From positions 18,262 through 82,261 of the forward strand of contig NZ_QVMO01000007.1 of assembly GCF_010501055.1 (NCBI RefSeq): DNA of 64,000 bases, written 5' to 3'. Shown in pieces: positions 1-8,249 of the stretch (position 1 is the first letter of the stretch; every line of letters begins with the position of its first letter). This stretch comes from Dysgonomonas sp. 521. Its GTDB lineage: Bacteria > Bacteroidota > Bacteroidia > Bacteroidales > Dysgonomonadaceae. Under the pieces are notes generated by a model that was not told the DNA's origin, did no database searches, and saw nothing but the letters and a program-made list of their open reading frames with translations. The position numbers and the translations under genes are program-made.

Positions 1-236
1 GAAACGGGATGTTGTCCGAGCCGCAGGCGAGTTTCGTCCCGTTTAGCCGGCCAGCCGTTGGTGGGTCGCCGAGGGACAAAGCACTAGCCTTTTGCCTTCT
101 TTTGGGCAATGCCAAAAGAAGGGGCAAGCCCGGGAGGGCGCGGCAGTAGCGAGCTTCGGCCAAAAGTAAGGTAAGCAATCTGTGATTGCGCGCAGAATAA
201 AAATTAAAAGAACGATTATATTAATCATATTTTCAA
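1..236. other. GC-rich, hairpin-rich non-coding stretch at the window edge
   Basis: The first ~190 bases are clearly richer in G and C than the genes beside them. They hold at least two stem-loops: AAACGGGA at 2-9 pairs with TCCCGTTT at 37-44, and CCTTCTTTTGG at 95-105 pairs with CCAAAAGAAGG at 112-122 around a 6-base loop. A short minus-strand open frame (43-228) crosses it, but its translation looks like read-through of structured DNA. It may be the edge of a repeat or a structured RNA that continues outside the window. Confidence 0.4.
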
Positions 237-1598
237 CTACTGATTGACATTACTTATATTATTTATCAGTTCTATCAATCCCTCCTTATTGATAATGTAC
301 ATCCCCAGCCGGACATCGGACACTCCTTCTTTCAATTTGTAAGTATATGCCGGATGGCCGTCTTCTTGCCGTATATCAAAATACCCGAACTGGATATTGT
401 CTTTTGGCTGTAATTCTTCCGCCGCCTCAACGATATGTGTGGAGATTACAAAAAAGGAGGTTCTTATCTTGGATAATGCCGAAACAATAGCCACTGTGCC
501 ATCATAAGCATCCTTTACGTTCGTTCCCCTGAACAATTCATCGAAAAGAACCATCATCCGGTTATTCGACTTCAGTTTTTCTGCGACATCCTTGATCCTC
601 ATTACTTCGGCATAGAAATGGCTGTAGCCGGAATTTAAGTTATCCGAAATATTTATTGTCGTACTTAGCCCCGACAATATCCCGAATTTCATTCCACTGG
701 CCGGAACAGGGAAACCTACATGAGCCAGATATACCGCTATACCGAGCGCTTTCAGGAATGTAGACTTGCCCGCCATATTAGGCCCTGATATAAATAACAG
801 ATTGGAATCAACATCGAAACGGACATCATTGCCTACCGCCCCTGCCAGGAAAGGATGGAAAAGCCCCTGTATATCAAGGACGGATTGCGTATCGGGTAAT
901 ATCTCCGGGTATTCCATCTGATGTTTTTCGGCTGCTTTAGCCACGGCGAAAAAAGCATCGTACTCGTACACCAGATTAAGAAAAAAGAGAATATGTTTCT
1001 TATCGGTATTACGAAACATAAAATCAAACCTCATTATATCATAAGATTTGTATCTCCTCATATCCAGAATCTCTTTATACTCCGGTTTGGAAAAGATAGC
1101 CAGTACTTCTTCATTATTCTTCAACAGATGAGCCGGCGCATCCGTTTTTGACATCTTCTGCGAAAGGGAAAGCGAAAAAGCATGTATATTTTTCAACAGG
1201 TCTATTGTAGAGGTCACACCTTTCTCTGCAAGATAGTATTCGTTCGCATTCGTACTGATTTTATCTGCAATCATCCGCTCTATAGCTGTAAACCATGAAG
1301 GCATCCGCGTAGGATGGTCGGGCTGCCGGAGATAGAACTCGGTAAAATCCAAAGCATCCTTATCCAGGCTCAGCCCTGCCGGAAAATGTTTTTGCAGGAA
1401 GGCTATGGACTCTTTACGCTCCGAAATTTGCCTGAAATCGGCCAACGGATTAGACAAGAACTCATATAGCTTACGTCTGCCGCCAACGCATTGAGTATGA
1501 TTGAACAGACCGAAAACAGACGTACCGTCTTTTACTGTTTCAAATATTTCAAGGTCTTTTTTAGTCTGGTAGTCTACTTCAAATTTCATCTGTTTCAT
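237..1598 (-). CDS. MutS-related ATPase lacking the mismatch-recognition domain
   Basis: At 453 residues this protein has only the MutS core/lever region and the C-terminal ABC-type ATPase. The Walker A motif GPNMAGKST lies near residues 272-280, followed by a Walker B-like segment (MMVLFDELFRG) and the D-loop/switch region GTNVKDAYDG and STH. The N-terminal mismatch-binding and connector domains of true MutS (about 850 residues) are absent. Short MutS-like proteins of this kind are common in Bacteroidota and their role is not settled; DNA-junction binding or repair is an inference from the family. The start MKQMKFEV was kept; MKFEV three codons later is equally possible. A 66-bp gap separates it from the glycosyltransferase upstream. 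Confidence 0.85.
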   Translation of the reverse strand: MKQMKFEVDYQTKKDLEIFETVKDGTSVFGLFNHTQCVGGRRKLYEFLSNPLADFRQISERKESIAFLQKHFPAGLSLDKDALDFTEFYLRQPDHPTRMPSWFTAIERMIADKISTNANEYYLAEKGVTSTIDLLKNIHAFSLSLSQKMSKTDAPAHLLKNNEEVLAIFSKPEYKEILDMRRYKSYDIMRFDFMFRNTDKKHILFFLNLVYEYDAFFAVAKAAEKHQMEYPEILPDTQSVLDIQGLFHPFLAGAVGNDVRFDVDSNLLFISGPNMAGKSTFLKALGIAVYLAHVGFPVPASGMKFGILSGLSTTINISDNLNSGYSHFYAEVMRIKDVAEKLKSNNRMMVLFDELFRGTNVKDAYDGTVAIVSALSKIRTSFFVISTHIVEAAEELQPKDNIQFGYFDIRQEDGHPAYTYKLKEGVSDVRLGMYIINKEGLIELINNISNVNQ

Positions 1599-1664
1599 GA
1601 TTATAAGGTTTTGTCAGTTCTATACAAAATAGATGCTTTATATAGCTTTTTTCCATAAACCTTA

Positions 1665-2792
1665 TTATAATTCCTTCATATATCCTACAATGGTTTTCAT
1701 TGCCGTATCCCAGTTCAGGCGTGTTTCGAAATCATTGTAAGCTGACAAAGCCAGTTCATTATAATATTTTTTATCCTCAAAGACCTTGTATATATGCTCA
1801 GCATAATCTTTCGGAGATACATCCGGACTAAGGATAATGCCATTTGTATCACTCACAATGGAAGGAATACCGCCTGTGGCTGCCGATACACACGGAACTC
1901 CATAAGACATAGCCTCGGAAAATACGATAGGCGTACAATCTGCCCGTGAGGGGATAAACAGGAAATGGCTTTGTAAAATCAGGTCTTCCACCCTTTTCAT
2001 GCCTTCGGGGGTAGCTTTACTGATTCTTCCATGATTGATGATATAAGGTGGCAGATTATCCACAGGTAAGCTATCTATACCAACAATGTGTAATTCGGTC
2101 GGCAGATGCAGTTCTTCATTCAGATATTTAACGGCCTCAATCGTAATATCCCCGCCCTTGCGAAACCAGTCGACGCCAAGGAAAAGAATTTTACAAACAT
2201 TTTCATCCCTCTTTTTCACAGCGTCTTTTATCTCATCCAAGGGCAAGTAGGTCGATATATTTGCACCGAAAGGAACAATCTTTACTTTAGCCGGATCTGT
2301 ATTATAGTCTTTTATGGCACTATCTGCTGCCCATTGCGAACTATAGATAGCCAGACTACTGGTATCCAGTGACAGTTGCTCCATCCGGTTACCCTCCTTG
2401 ATATACTGCGAGCTGAGATTTGTAAAATAGTCGTAATAATTAATCATAGACGCAAATGTAGCATCTGTATAAAAAACCTTATGCTTATCTGTTTTCAGAT
2501 AAGACATCAATGTGGAACCTGGAGAAAAAAGGATATCGGCAGACGGCTTTAAACGAGCAGCAATCTGACGGGCATAACTCTTCCCAAATTCGGGAGAACG
2601 GTCTGCCCTATATATTTTACTACCTCCAAATAACCTGTTCTTTACTTTCAGTGAGAATGTCCAATCTTCCTGCAAATTTGTGATATAATCGACATTTGCA
2701 TTCTGCTCCAGCTCTTTTGCTGTAAAATAAACAATACCTGACCAGTGCTTGATATCTATTGAAGGAAAATTGGTTACGTATGTTACATTCAT
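1665..2792 (-). CDS. Glycosyltransferase family 4 (GT-B fold)
   Basis: The 375-residue protein has the C-terminal Glycos_transf_1 domain of GT4 enzymes: KILFLGVDWFRKGGD begins the nucleotide-sugar domain, and HFLFIPSRADCTPIVFSEAM followed by YGVPCVSAATGGIPSIV contains the typical EX7E-type donor-binding region. The N-terminal half is the acceptor domain (NVTYVTNFPSIDIKHWSG). It should transfer a sugar from an activated donor to a surface glycan, lipid or metabolite on the cytoplasmic side of the membrane. There is no signal peptide. No other glycan genes are adjacent, so acceptor and donor cannot be inferred. It could be co-transcribed with the MutS-like gene downstream. Confidence 0.85.
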   Translation of the reverse strand: MNVTYVTNFPSIDIKHWSGIVYFTAKELEQNANVDYITNLQEDWTFSLKVKNRLFGGSKIYRADRSPEFGKSYARQIAARLKPSADILFSPGSTLMSYLKTDKHKVFYTDATFASMINYYDYFTNLSSQYIKEGNRMEQLSLDTSSLAIYSSQWAADSAIKDYNTDPAKVKIVPFGANISTYLPLDEIKDAVKKRDENVCKILFLGVDWFRKGGDITIEAVKYLNEELHLPTELHIVGIDSLPVDNLPPYIINHGRISKATPEGMKRVEDLILQSHFLFIPSRADCTPIVFSEAMSYGVPCVSAATGGIPSIVSDTNGIILSPDVSPKDYAEHIYKVFEDKKYYNELALSAYNDFETRLNWDTAMKTIVGYMKEL

Positions 2793-3186
2793 AATCTATT
2801 CTTTTAAGTAAAGATAAAAATTATTTTATTGTCATTGGCTCCACTTTGCTCTGCCAAACGATGTTTCTGAACGAAGTGAAGAATCTCATATAACAAATAT
2901 AGACGGGATGCTTCCTTCGTCAGCATGACAAAGAGAAAATAATCTTAGAGCCTGTTTGAATTTTAGCGAAAATTTTTATTACAGGTTCAGGTCAATAGTT
3001 CTTAGCAATTTTTTTATGCTCTTTTTACCGTATTTTTGGCTCCGCCGATTTTCAATTCCCTTTTTACTCTTGGTTTAGCCCGCTAATTAGCTCCGCTGAC
3101 TGTTGGTTCGGCTAGCAAAAATGATAAAATCCATCTAAAAATAGCTATAAAAAAAATTTGCTATAAAATTTAAACAGGCTCTTACT
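2793..3186. other. Intergenic region filled by repeats
   Basis: This gene-free stretch separates argC from the glycosyltransferase. About 2851-2940 is an imperfect hairpin-type repeat (motifs GAACGAAGTGAAGAATC and CAGCATGACAAAGAG), related in wording to the core of the elements at 24643-24812 and 46950-47100 and to 35675-35756. The rest is the 234-bp element at 2948-3181. No small gene is evident. Confidence 0.7.
2948..3181. mobile_element. 234-bp MITE-like element, copy 1
   Basis: The element starts GAGCCTGTTTGAATTTTA and ends TAAAATTTAAACAGGCTC, so the ends are inverted repeats of about 18 bp with one mismatch. It is flanked on both sides by TTA (2945-2947 and 3182-3184), a probable 3-bp target duplication. 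A near-identical copy lies at 40818-41052. It encodes nothing, so it must be moved in trans. The right end stops three bases from the argC stop codon. The end sequence and duplication size suggest an IS5-group transposase, which is inference. Confidence 0.75.
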
Positions 3187-4155
3187 TTAAAATGCAGAAG
3201 CTTTCAAGTTTAGTCCGGTGGTCTCCTCCAGCCCGAATATCAGGTTCATATTGTGTACCGCCTGTCCCGAAGCACCTTTGACAAGGTTATCTATACAGGA
3301 AAGAATCAGTAGCTTATTGCCATGCTTTTCCAGATGCAATACACATTTGTTTGTATTTACCACCTGCTTCAGGTCGATATTCTTATCGGATATAATAGTA
3401 AACGGGCTATCCTGAAAATATTCTTTGTATAATCTCTCAGCATCCTCTATCGTACCATCATAATTGAGATATGTAGAAACAAAAATCCCTCGTGTAAAAT
3501 TGCCACGTACAGGGATAAAGTTAATCTCCCCTGCAAAATCCGCCTGCAACTGGCTAAGCGATTGCTTTATTTCAGTAAGATGCTGATGTTCGAATGCTTT
3601 ATAAACGGATATATTATTTTCGCGCCAGCTAAAATGCGACGTAGCGGAAGGTTTCACTCCTGCGCCTGTAGAGCCTGTAATAGCATTGACATGGATTTCA
3701 GAATTTAGCTTCCCTGCCTTAGCTAAAGGTAACAGACCTAGCTGTATAGCTGTTGCAAAGCATCCGGGATTGGCTACATAATAAGATTTGCTGATTTCGT
3801 CTTTGTTCAGTTCCGGTAATCCGTAAACGAATTTATTACCTTCTGCCTTGTGCCGGTAGTCCGTAGACAGGTCTATTATCTTCAAGTGAGAGGGTATCTC
3901 GTTCGCGTCCAGAAACTTTTTGGTATCGCCATGTGCTGTACAGAAGAACAGTACATCTATTTTGTCATAAGGCAACTGGTCGGTAAAACTCATTTCTGTT
4001 TCGCCCAGCAGCCCACTATGTACATCCGTCAACTTATTTCCGGCATTGCTCGTACTGTTTACAAATATGAGTTCTACCTGCGGATGATTGAGTAATATCC
4101 TTATCAGTTCGCCGGCGGTATAGCCCGCGCCACCTATTATTCCTGCTTTTATCAT
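3187..4155 (-). CDS. argC: N-acetyl-gamma-glutamyl-phosphate reductase
   Basis: ArgC reduces N-acyl-glutamyl-5-phosphate to the semialdehyde with NADPH, the third step of arginine biosynthesis. The 322-residue protein starts with the Rossmann motif GIIGGAGYTAGELIRIL, has the catalytic cysteine in NPGCFATA (about residue 130) and the conserved HRH-region equivalent near HLTEIKQSL. Length is normal. In Bacteroides relatives the substrate may be N-succinyl- rather than N-acetyl-glutamyl phosphate. It is the last gene of the argR-GNAT-argG-argC cluster on the minus strand, and is separated from argG by the inserted GxxExxY cassette. Expression should fall under ArgR control. Confidence 0.95.
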   Translation of the reverse strand: MIKAGIIGGAGYTAGELIRILLNHPQVELIFVNSTSNAGNKLTDVHSGLLGETEMSFTDQLPYDKIDVLFFCTAHGDTKKFLDANEIPSHLKIIDLSTDYRHKAEGNKFVYGLPELNKDEISKSYYVANPGCFATAIQLGLLPLAKAGKLNSEIHVNAITGSTGAGVKPSATSHFSWRENNISVYKAFEHQHLTEIKQSLSQLQADFAGEINFIPVRGNFTRGIFVSTYLNYDGTIEDAERLYKEYFQDSPFTIISDKNIDLKQVVNTNKCVLHLEKHGNKLLILSCIDNLVKGASGQAVHNMNLIFGLEETTGLNLKASAF

Positions 4156-4187
4156 TGTTATTTTATTTAACCTCAGAGTAAATTTAT

Positions 4188-4219
4188 TTAACCACGGAGT
4201 AAAGGGAGTAACACGGAGT
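4188..4219. repeat. Left 32-bp inverted repeat bracketing the GxxExxY gene
   Basis: The repeat begins TTAACCACGGAGTAAAGG and ends AACACGGAGT. Its inverted partner at 4601-4632 matches 31 of 32 positions. It begins two bases past the GxxExxY stop codon. A degenerate half-copy (AACCTCAGAGTAAAT) lies just outside at 4169-4183. CCACGGAG words of this kind are often seen around GxxExxY genes in unrelated bacteria; that is recollection, not a search result. Confidence 0.85.
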
Positions 4220-4221
4220 TT

Positions 4222-4596
4222 TTATAGAATATACCTCCTTATGCCATCCTTTAGTGATTTTACATTAAAATTCATTAAGAAACCGATTTCTATATCGGAA
4301 AGCTTCATATAGGTCAAAAGTTGCGCGGTATGAATATCTATCAACTCTTTCACTGATTTCAATTCTATGATTACAATTTCCTCAACTAATAAATCTATAC
4401 GATAGCCTGCATCAATCTCAATTCCTTTATATTTGACAGGCAATTCTATTTGCTTTTCCACAGATAGCCCGCTTTCTGTTAATTCATAAAATAAGCATTC
4501 TTCGTAAACCTTTTCAAACAACCCCGGACCTAACTCAGAATGCACCGCATATGCACATTTTAATATTGTACCTGTTAGTTCTTCTTCTTTTATCAT
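4222..4596 (-). CDS. GxxExxY protein, predicted PD-(D/E)XK-type nuclease
   Basis: The 124-residue protein carries the family signature G25-L-F-E28-K-V-Y31. It also has a PD-(D/E)XK-like active-site layout: E28 in the first helix, D68 in YRIDLL, E78-L-K80 in VIIELK, and Q92 in HTAQLL. The family has no established function; a nuclease fold is inferred from these residues. The gene lies exactly between two 32-bp inverted repeats and splits argG from argC, so it looks inserted. The right repeat supplies GGAG about 6 bases before the ATG, so the cassette carries its own ribosome-binding site. Start MIKEEE was chosen for that reason and because it matches the usual family N-terminus. Confidence 0.88.
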   Translation of the reverse strand: MIKEEELTGTILKCAYAVHSELGPGLFEKVYEECLFYELTESGLSVEKQIELPVKYKGIEIDAGYRIDLLVEEIVIIELKSVKELIDIHTAQLLTYMKLSDIEIGFLMNFNVKSLKDGIRRYIL

Positions 4597-4600
4597 ACAG

Positions 4601-4632
4601 ACTCCGTGCTACTCCCTTTACTCCGTGGTTAA
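4601..4632. repeat. Right 32-bp inverted repeat bracketing the GxxExxY gene
   Basis: This is the reverse complement of 4188-4219 with a single mismatch. Read on the minus strand it ends CACGGAGT, putting GGAG a few bases before the GxxExxY start codon. The cassette from 4188 to 4632 is 445 bp. A solo related repeat lies at 58253-58284. Confidence 0.85.
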
Positions 4633-4648
4633 TTAACTCTTACTAAAA

Positions 4649-5854
4649 TTAGTCCTCTTTTCCGTTTTTCTTCTGCACACTATGATAAATCTTATTTGTC
4701 ATAGCGTATATTTTTGTAAAACCTTTTGCGTCATCCGAAGTCCATGCTTTATTCATTTCGCCATATTCACCAAAGTCGGCTTTCATCAGGTCAAAGTCGC
4801 TTTCCACACCTACAAGTGTATAATGATAAGGTTTCAGTTCAATAATAACACGTCCTGTAACATTACGCTGCGAACTATCGAGCATCGCCTCAATATCACG
4901 CATTACAGGCTCAAGATACTGTGCCTCGTGAAGGAACATGCCATACCAGTTACCTACCTGATCTTTCCAGTATTGCTGCCATTTGGTAAGCGTATGTTTT
5001 TCGAGCATTTTATGCGCATTGATAATGACAAGCGGAGCGGCAGCCTCAAAGCCTACACGTCCTTTGATACCTATAATAGTATCGCCGATATGCATATCAC
5101 GCCCGATAGCATAGGCCGATGCAATTTCCTCTATCTTCTGAATAGCTTTTACCTTATCTGTGTATTTTTCTCCGTTTACAGCGGCTATTTCTCCTTCTGC
5201 AAAGTCGATAGTCAATGTTTCCGAACCTTGTTTCTCCAATTGGGAAGGGTATGCTTCTTCGGGCAGGGTCTGGTCCGACTTCAACGTTTCCTTGCCTCCG
5301 ATACTTGTACCCCAAAGGCCTTTATTGATAGAATATTCCATCTTTGTGAAATCAGCCTCATAACCATGCTCTTTCAAGTAGTTGATTTCATATTCGCGGG
5401 TCAGCAACATATCACGCGTAGGGGTTATAATCTCGATACCGGGAGCAAGCACATCGAAAGTCAGGTCGAAACGAACCTGGTCGTTACCTGCGCCTGTACT
5501 ACCGTGCGCTACGGCATCCGCACCTATTTCTTTCGCGTAATTAATAATTGCAATTGCCTGAAAAATACGTTCCGAACTTACGGAAATAGGATATGTACCG
5601 TTACGCAGCACATTTCCGTAAATCATATATTTGATGCTCTTTTCGTAATATTCCTGTGTGATATCGAGGCTCACATGCTTAGCGGCACCCAGTTTATATG
5701 CTTTTTCTTCTATAATTTTCAGTTCGTCGGGCGAAAAACCTCCGGTATTGGCTATTGCTGTATAAACCTCATAGCCCAGATCGGCTGATAAATATTTGGC
5801 ACAAAAAGATGTATCTAATCCCCCACTAAATGCTAAAACGACTTTCTTTTTCAT
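4649..5854 (-). CDS. argG: Argininosuccinate synthase
   Basis: ArgG joins citrulline and aspartate with ATP to argininosuccinate in the cytoplasm. The protein starts MKKKVVLAFSGGLDTSF, where SGGLDTS is the ATP-pyrophosphatase P-loop. Later motifs include AHGSTGAGNDQVRFD and EYSINKGLWGTSIGG, all typical of the enzyme. The length of about 401 residues is normal. The open frame extends 30 codons upstream, but that stretch overlaps the GNAT gene; the start at 5854 is right because its ATG overlaps the GNAT TGA (ATGA), a sign of translational coupling. It belongs to the argR-GNAT-argG-argC operon. Confidence 0.95.
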   Translation of the reverse strand: MKKKVVLAFSGGLDTSFCAKYLSADLGYEVYTAIANTGGFSPDELKIIEEKAYKLGAAKHVSLDITQEYYEKSIKYMIYGNVLRNGTYPISVSSERIFQAIAIINYAKEIGADAVAHGSTGAGNDQVRFDLTFDVLAPGIEIITPTRDMLLTREYEINYLKEHGYEADFTKMEYSINKGLWGTSIGGKETLKSDQTLPEEAYPSQLEKQGSETLTIDFAEGEIAAVNGEKYTDKVKAIQKIEEIASAYAIGRDMHIGDTIIGIKGRVGFEAAAPLVIINAHKMLEKHTLTKWQQYWKDQVGNWYGMFLHEAQYLEPVMRDIEAMLDSSQRNVTGRVIIELKPYHYTLVGVESDFDLMKADFGEYGEMNKAWTSDDAKGFTKIYAMTNKIYHSVQKKNGKED

Positions 5855-6486
5855 TTTTTCAATTGCTTCTTTAAGTCTTTTATGATTGATTTTATTTCTT
5901 TCTTCTCTTTCTGCTTTTCGGGATCGAAAAGCATCGCTGTACAAATACAGTATTTACGTTCGGTACGTGTAAGCACATCATAGTTTACACACCCCTGGCA
6001 ACCACGCCAGAAAGCCTCATCATCAGTCAGCTGTGCGAATGAGACAGGCACATAACCAAGCTCCGTATTGATTTTCATTACGGCAGCTCCGGATGTCAAC
6101 CCAAAGACCTTCGCTTCGGGAAACATAGCCCTTGCCAATGAGAAAGCGTGCTGCTTGATCTTCTTTGCCAAGCCATGCTGCCTGAACTTTTCGACTACGA
6201 TAAGCCCGGAGTTTGCAACATATTGCTTGTTGCCCCACGATTCGATATAACAGAACCCGGCAAACTCACTACCATATAACGCTATAATAGCTTTGCCTTC
6301 TTTTATTTTCAGCTCCAGGTATTCGGGACTACGTTTTGCAATCCCCGTGCCACGTACTTTTGCAGCGGCTTCTATTGTATCCAGTATAGTTTGCACATAT
6401 TCGAGATGGTGCTCGTTGGCTATCTGTATTGTGATTTCTTCTTGCTCCATCGGTTTTTCTATCACAAGTTCTTCTATATTGTTCAT
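5851..6486 (-). CDS. GNAT N-acyltransferase in the arginine operon
   Basis: The 211-residue protein has a GNAT acetyl-CoA-binding core: SGLIVVEKFRQHGLAKKIKQHA holds the R/Q-x-x-G-x-A/G-like pyrophosphate loop, and VFGLTSGAAVMKINTELGY is the following motif. The C-terminal part is cysteine-rich (CQGC, then CIC about 18 residues on) and ends in a lysine-rich helix. It lies 10 bp after argR and overlaps argG by 4 bp. No argA or argJ is visible here, so this is a good candidate for the first step, acylation of glutamate. The substrate and acyl donor (acetyl- or succinyl-CoA) are inference; the family assignment is firm. Confidence 0.85.
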   Translation of the reverse strand: MNNIEELVIEKPMEQEEITIQIANEHHLEYVQTILDTIEAAAKVRGTGIAKRSPEYLELKIKEGKAIIALYGSEFAGFCYIESWGNKQYVANSGLIVVEKFRQHGLAKKIKQHAFSLARAMFPEAKVFGLTSGAAVMKINTELGYVPVSFAQLTDDEAFWRGCQGCVNYDVLTRTERKYCICTAMLFDPEKQKEKKEIKSIIKDLKKQLKK

Positions 6487-6496
6487 CTTAGTAGGT

Positions 6497-6952
6497 CTAT
6501 TCTAAATTTGCTATAAACGCAGATAATGAAGCCACAACTTCTTCCCTGCTCACATTCTCTCTGGGTATCAGCAATATGGTATCGTCGCCGGCTACCGTAC
6601 CCAATATATATTTCGAAGCCTTATTATCTATCTCTCCGGCGATCCCCATCGCGTATCCCGGACGGGTTTTTATCACTGCCAACTGTCCCGAAAATTCGAT
6701 GCTGGCAAATCCCAATGAGGAAAGAGGCGTTTCATCCTGCATAGCCGCTATATTTTCGGATAACTGATATGTATATCCGCCTTTTGAGGTCGGCACTTTT
6801 ATTATTTTCAATTCCTTTATATCACGAGACAGTGTTGCCTGCGTTAGCTCGAATCCTCTCTCTATCAATATTTTGAGAAGCACATCCTGACTACTGACTT
6901 CATTTGTCTGCAATATTTCCTTTATAATTTTATGTCTGAATCTCTTTGTCAT
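6497..6952 (-). CDS. argR: Arginine repressor
   Basis: ArgR senses arginine and represses arginine synthesis as a hexamer. The N-terminal winged helix (KIIKEILQTNEVSSQDVLLKILIERGFELTQATLSRDIKELKI, given here by its first and last words) contains the recognition motif TQATLSRDI. The C-terminal oligomerisation and arginine-binding domain has the GTVAGDDTILLI segment (usual GTIAGDDTI). The start MTKRFRHK at 6952 gives about 151 residues, the normal size; an upstream in-frame ATG at 6991 adds an unlikely hydrophobic stretch that overlaps the promoter. It is first in the operon and probably represses itself. Confidence 0.93.
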   Translation of the reverse strand: MTKRFRHKIIKEILQTNEVSSQDVLLKILIERGFELTQATLSRDIKELKIIKVPTSKGGYTYQLSENIAAMQDETPLSSLGFASIEFSGQLAVIKTRPGYAMGIAGEIDNKASKYILGTVAGDDTILLIPRENVSREEVVASLSAFIANLE

Positions 6953-6978
6953 ACGTGAATAAATATACAAAAACAATG

Positions 6979-7015
6979 CAAAAATATACACAATATTGCA
7001 TATTAAAAAATATTA
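6979..7015 (-). promoter_or_regulatory. Candidate argR operon promoter with ARG-box-like AT-rich dyads
   Basis: On the minus strand TATTTTTG (6986-6979) fits the Bacteroidota -7 element TAnnTTTG. Just upstream, ATGCAATATTGTGTAT and the adjoining TTAATATGCAATATTG resemble the AT-rich imperfect palindromes bound by ArgR. A clear -33 TTTG at the right spacing was not found. Overlap of the dyads with the promoter would allow autoregulation. Confidence 0.35.
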
Positions 7016-7140
7016 ATGATAAAAAATATATAAAAATATTGATGGATGACTATTTTCTTTCGATACGGATGCCATTGCGGACTCTCGTTCTTTCGGATTT
7101 GCAATCCAATGAGACGGAGATGACAGACTTCACCCTATGT

Positions 7141-7872
7141 TTACAGTACATACTTTACCTCTTTAAAAGCAAAATGTCTTTCGGCATTATCTTTTGTTTC
7201 CAGAACAAGGATTCCGGAAGGTTCTATGTCTTTTATACGGGCTAGGAAATCGGTTTGCCCATCGTTGTAAAGGTGATAGCCCTCCCTTCTGAAAAGGGAT
7301 CCTTTATAATGTTTTACAACTTCATCGCTTTTTCCGGCTTTTATCGCATCATAATACAATGAGATGTTACTCAACACATTGTCCAATATGTGCTCCAAGT
7401 TGTACTTAATCCCAGTAATTTGTGCCAAAGACACAGGATTAGGCGCATTACTTTTAAATTCTGCCTGGTTGATATTTATCCCGATCCCCGCTACAGATTG
7501 CCCTATGCTGTCGTCGATGAGCGTATTCTCCAGCAATATACCGCAAATCTTTTTCTCTCTCCAATAGATGTCATTCGGCCATTTTATACTAATGCCGTCT
7601 GTGTATGTTTGCAAACAACCGGCGACAGCCAGCGAGATTGCCTGAGAAAGTATAAACTGCTCCCCCGCCTTTACCATACCGGGATAAAGGATAGTGCTAA
7701 ACAAAAGATTCTCGCCAGCCTCCGATTCCCAGCTATTTCCGCGTTGTCCCTTTCCCGCAGACTGGAAATCGGCCCAAACGACAAAGCCTTCATCCGGTTT
7801 TTGCTCCGAAGCAAGCTGTTTCAGGTAATTATTGGTGGAGTCTGTTTCTTTAATATGGATTATTCCGGCCAC
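7141..7872 (-). CDS. birA: Biotin--[acetyl-CoA-carboxylase] ligase, monofunctional
   Basis: BirA activates biotin to biotinyl-AMP and attaches it to biotin carboxyl carrier proteins. The 243-residue protein begins straight with the catalytic domain: HIKETDSTNNYLK, then SAGKGQRGNSWES (the GRGRRG-type biotinyl-AMP loop), and ISIKWPNDIYWREKKICGILLE, which is the KWPND signature. The N-terminal DNA-binding helix-turn-helix of E. coli BirA is missing, so it is an enzyme only, not a repressor. It overlaps the yjbR-like gene upstream by 13 bp, suggesting co-transcription. Confidence 0.93.
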   Translation of the reverse strand: MAGIIHIKETDSTNNYLKQLASEQKPDEGFVVWADFQSAGKGQRGNSWESEAGENLLFSTILYPGMVKAGEQFILSQAISLAVAGCLQTYTDGISIKWPNDIYWREKKICGILLENTLIDDSIGQSVAGIGININQAEFKSNAPNPVSLAQITGIKYNLEHILDNVLSNISLYYDAIKAGKSDEVVKHYKGSLFRREGYHLYNDGQTDFLARIKDIEPSGILVLETKDNAERHFAFKEVKYVL

Positions 7873-8249
7873 GGCTCTTCACTGTTTGGCAGATTATTAT
7901 ACTCCGCTTGCTTTACTTTCGGCAATTTTTTTATCACTTCATCTACCGAGTGCTGTATCAGTTCTACAATGAGCGTGTCGGGCACATCACTTTCAAGAAT
8001 AATCGTATTCCAGTATTTCTTATTGGAATGATAACCCGGCATTACCCCTGTATATTGCTCGCGAAGTTCGATTGCCTTTTCGGGATCGCACTTCATATTC
8101 AGCCAGAACTCGCCGTCTCTGGATTCCAGCCCCATATAGGCGAACATCTTATCCATTACTTTATAGACTAATACATCTTCTCCAAACGGGAAACCTTCCG
8201 TAGCACCTTTTACAGACAGGCAGGCTTCACGGGCTTCTTCTATATTCAT
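7860..8249 (-). CDS. MmcQ/YjbR family protein
   Basis: This 129-residue protein has the whole YjbR/MmcQ fold: MNIEEAREACLSVKGATEGFPFGEDVLVYKVMDKMFAYMG is replaced here only in detail from the consensus (first helix, FPFG turn, then K-V-x-x-K-M-F-A), and later WNTIIL and the ELIQHSVDEVIKKLP helix. Members adopt a CyaY-like fold and some bind DNA, but no general function is established. It overlaps birA by 13 bp. A repeat island lies directly upstream (8270-8699). Confidence 0.85.
   Translation of the reverse strand: MNIEEAREACLSVKGATEGFPFGEDVLVYKVMDKMFAYMGLESRDGEFWLNMKCDPEKAIELREQYTGVMPGYHSNKKYWNTIILESDVPDTLIVELIQHSVDEVIKKLPKVKQAEYNNLPNSEEPWPE

Noticed and set aside
43..228. Minus-strand open frame of 61 codons at the window start
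   Set aside because: It lies over GC-rich hairpins; its translation has no family features and is probably a repeat artefact.
4682..5788. Plus-strand open frame of 368 codons
   Set aside because: It is entirely antisense to argG, whose motifs are unambiguous; its product looks like a shadow translation with clustered Cys and Phe.
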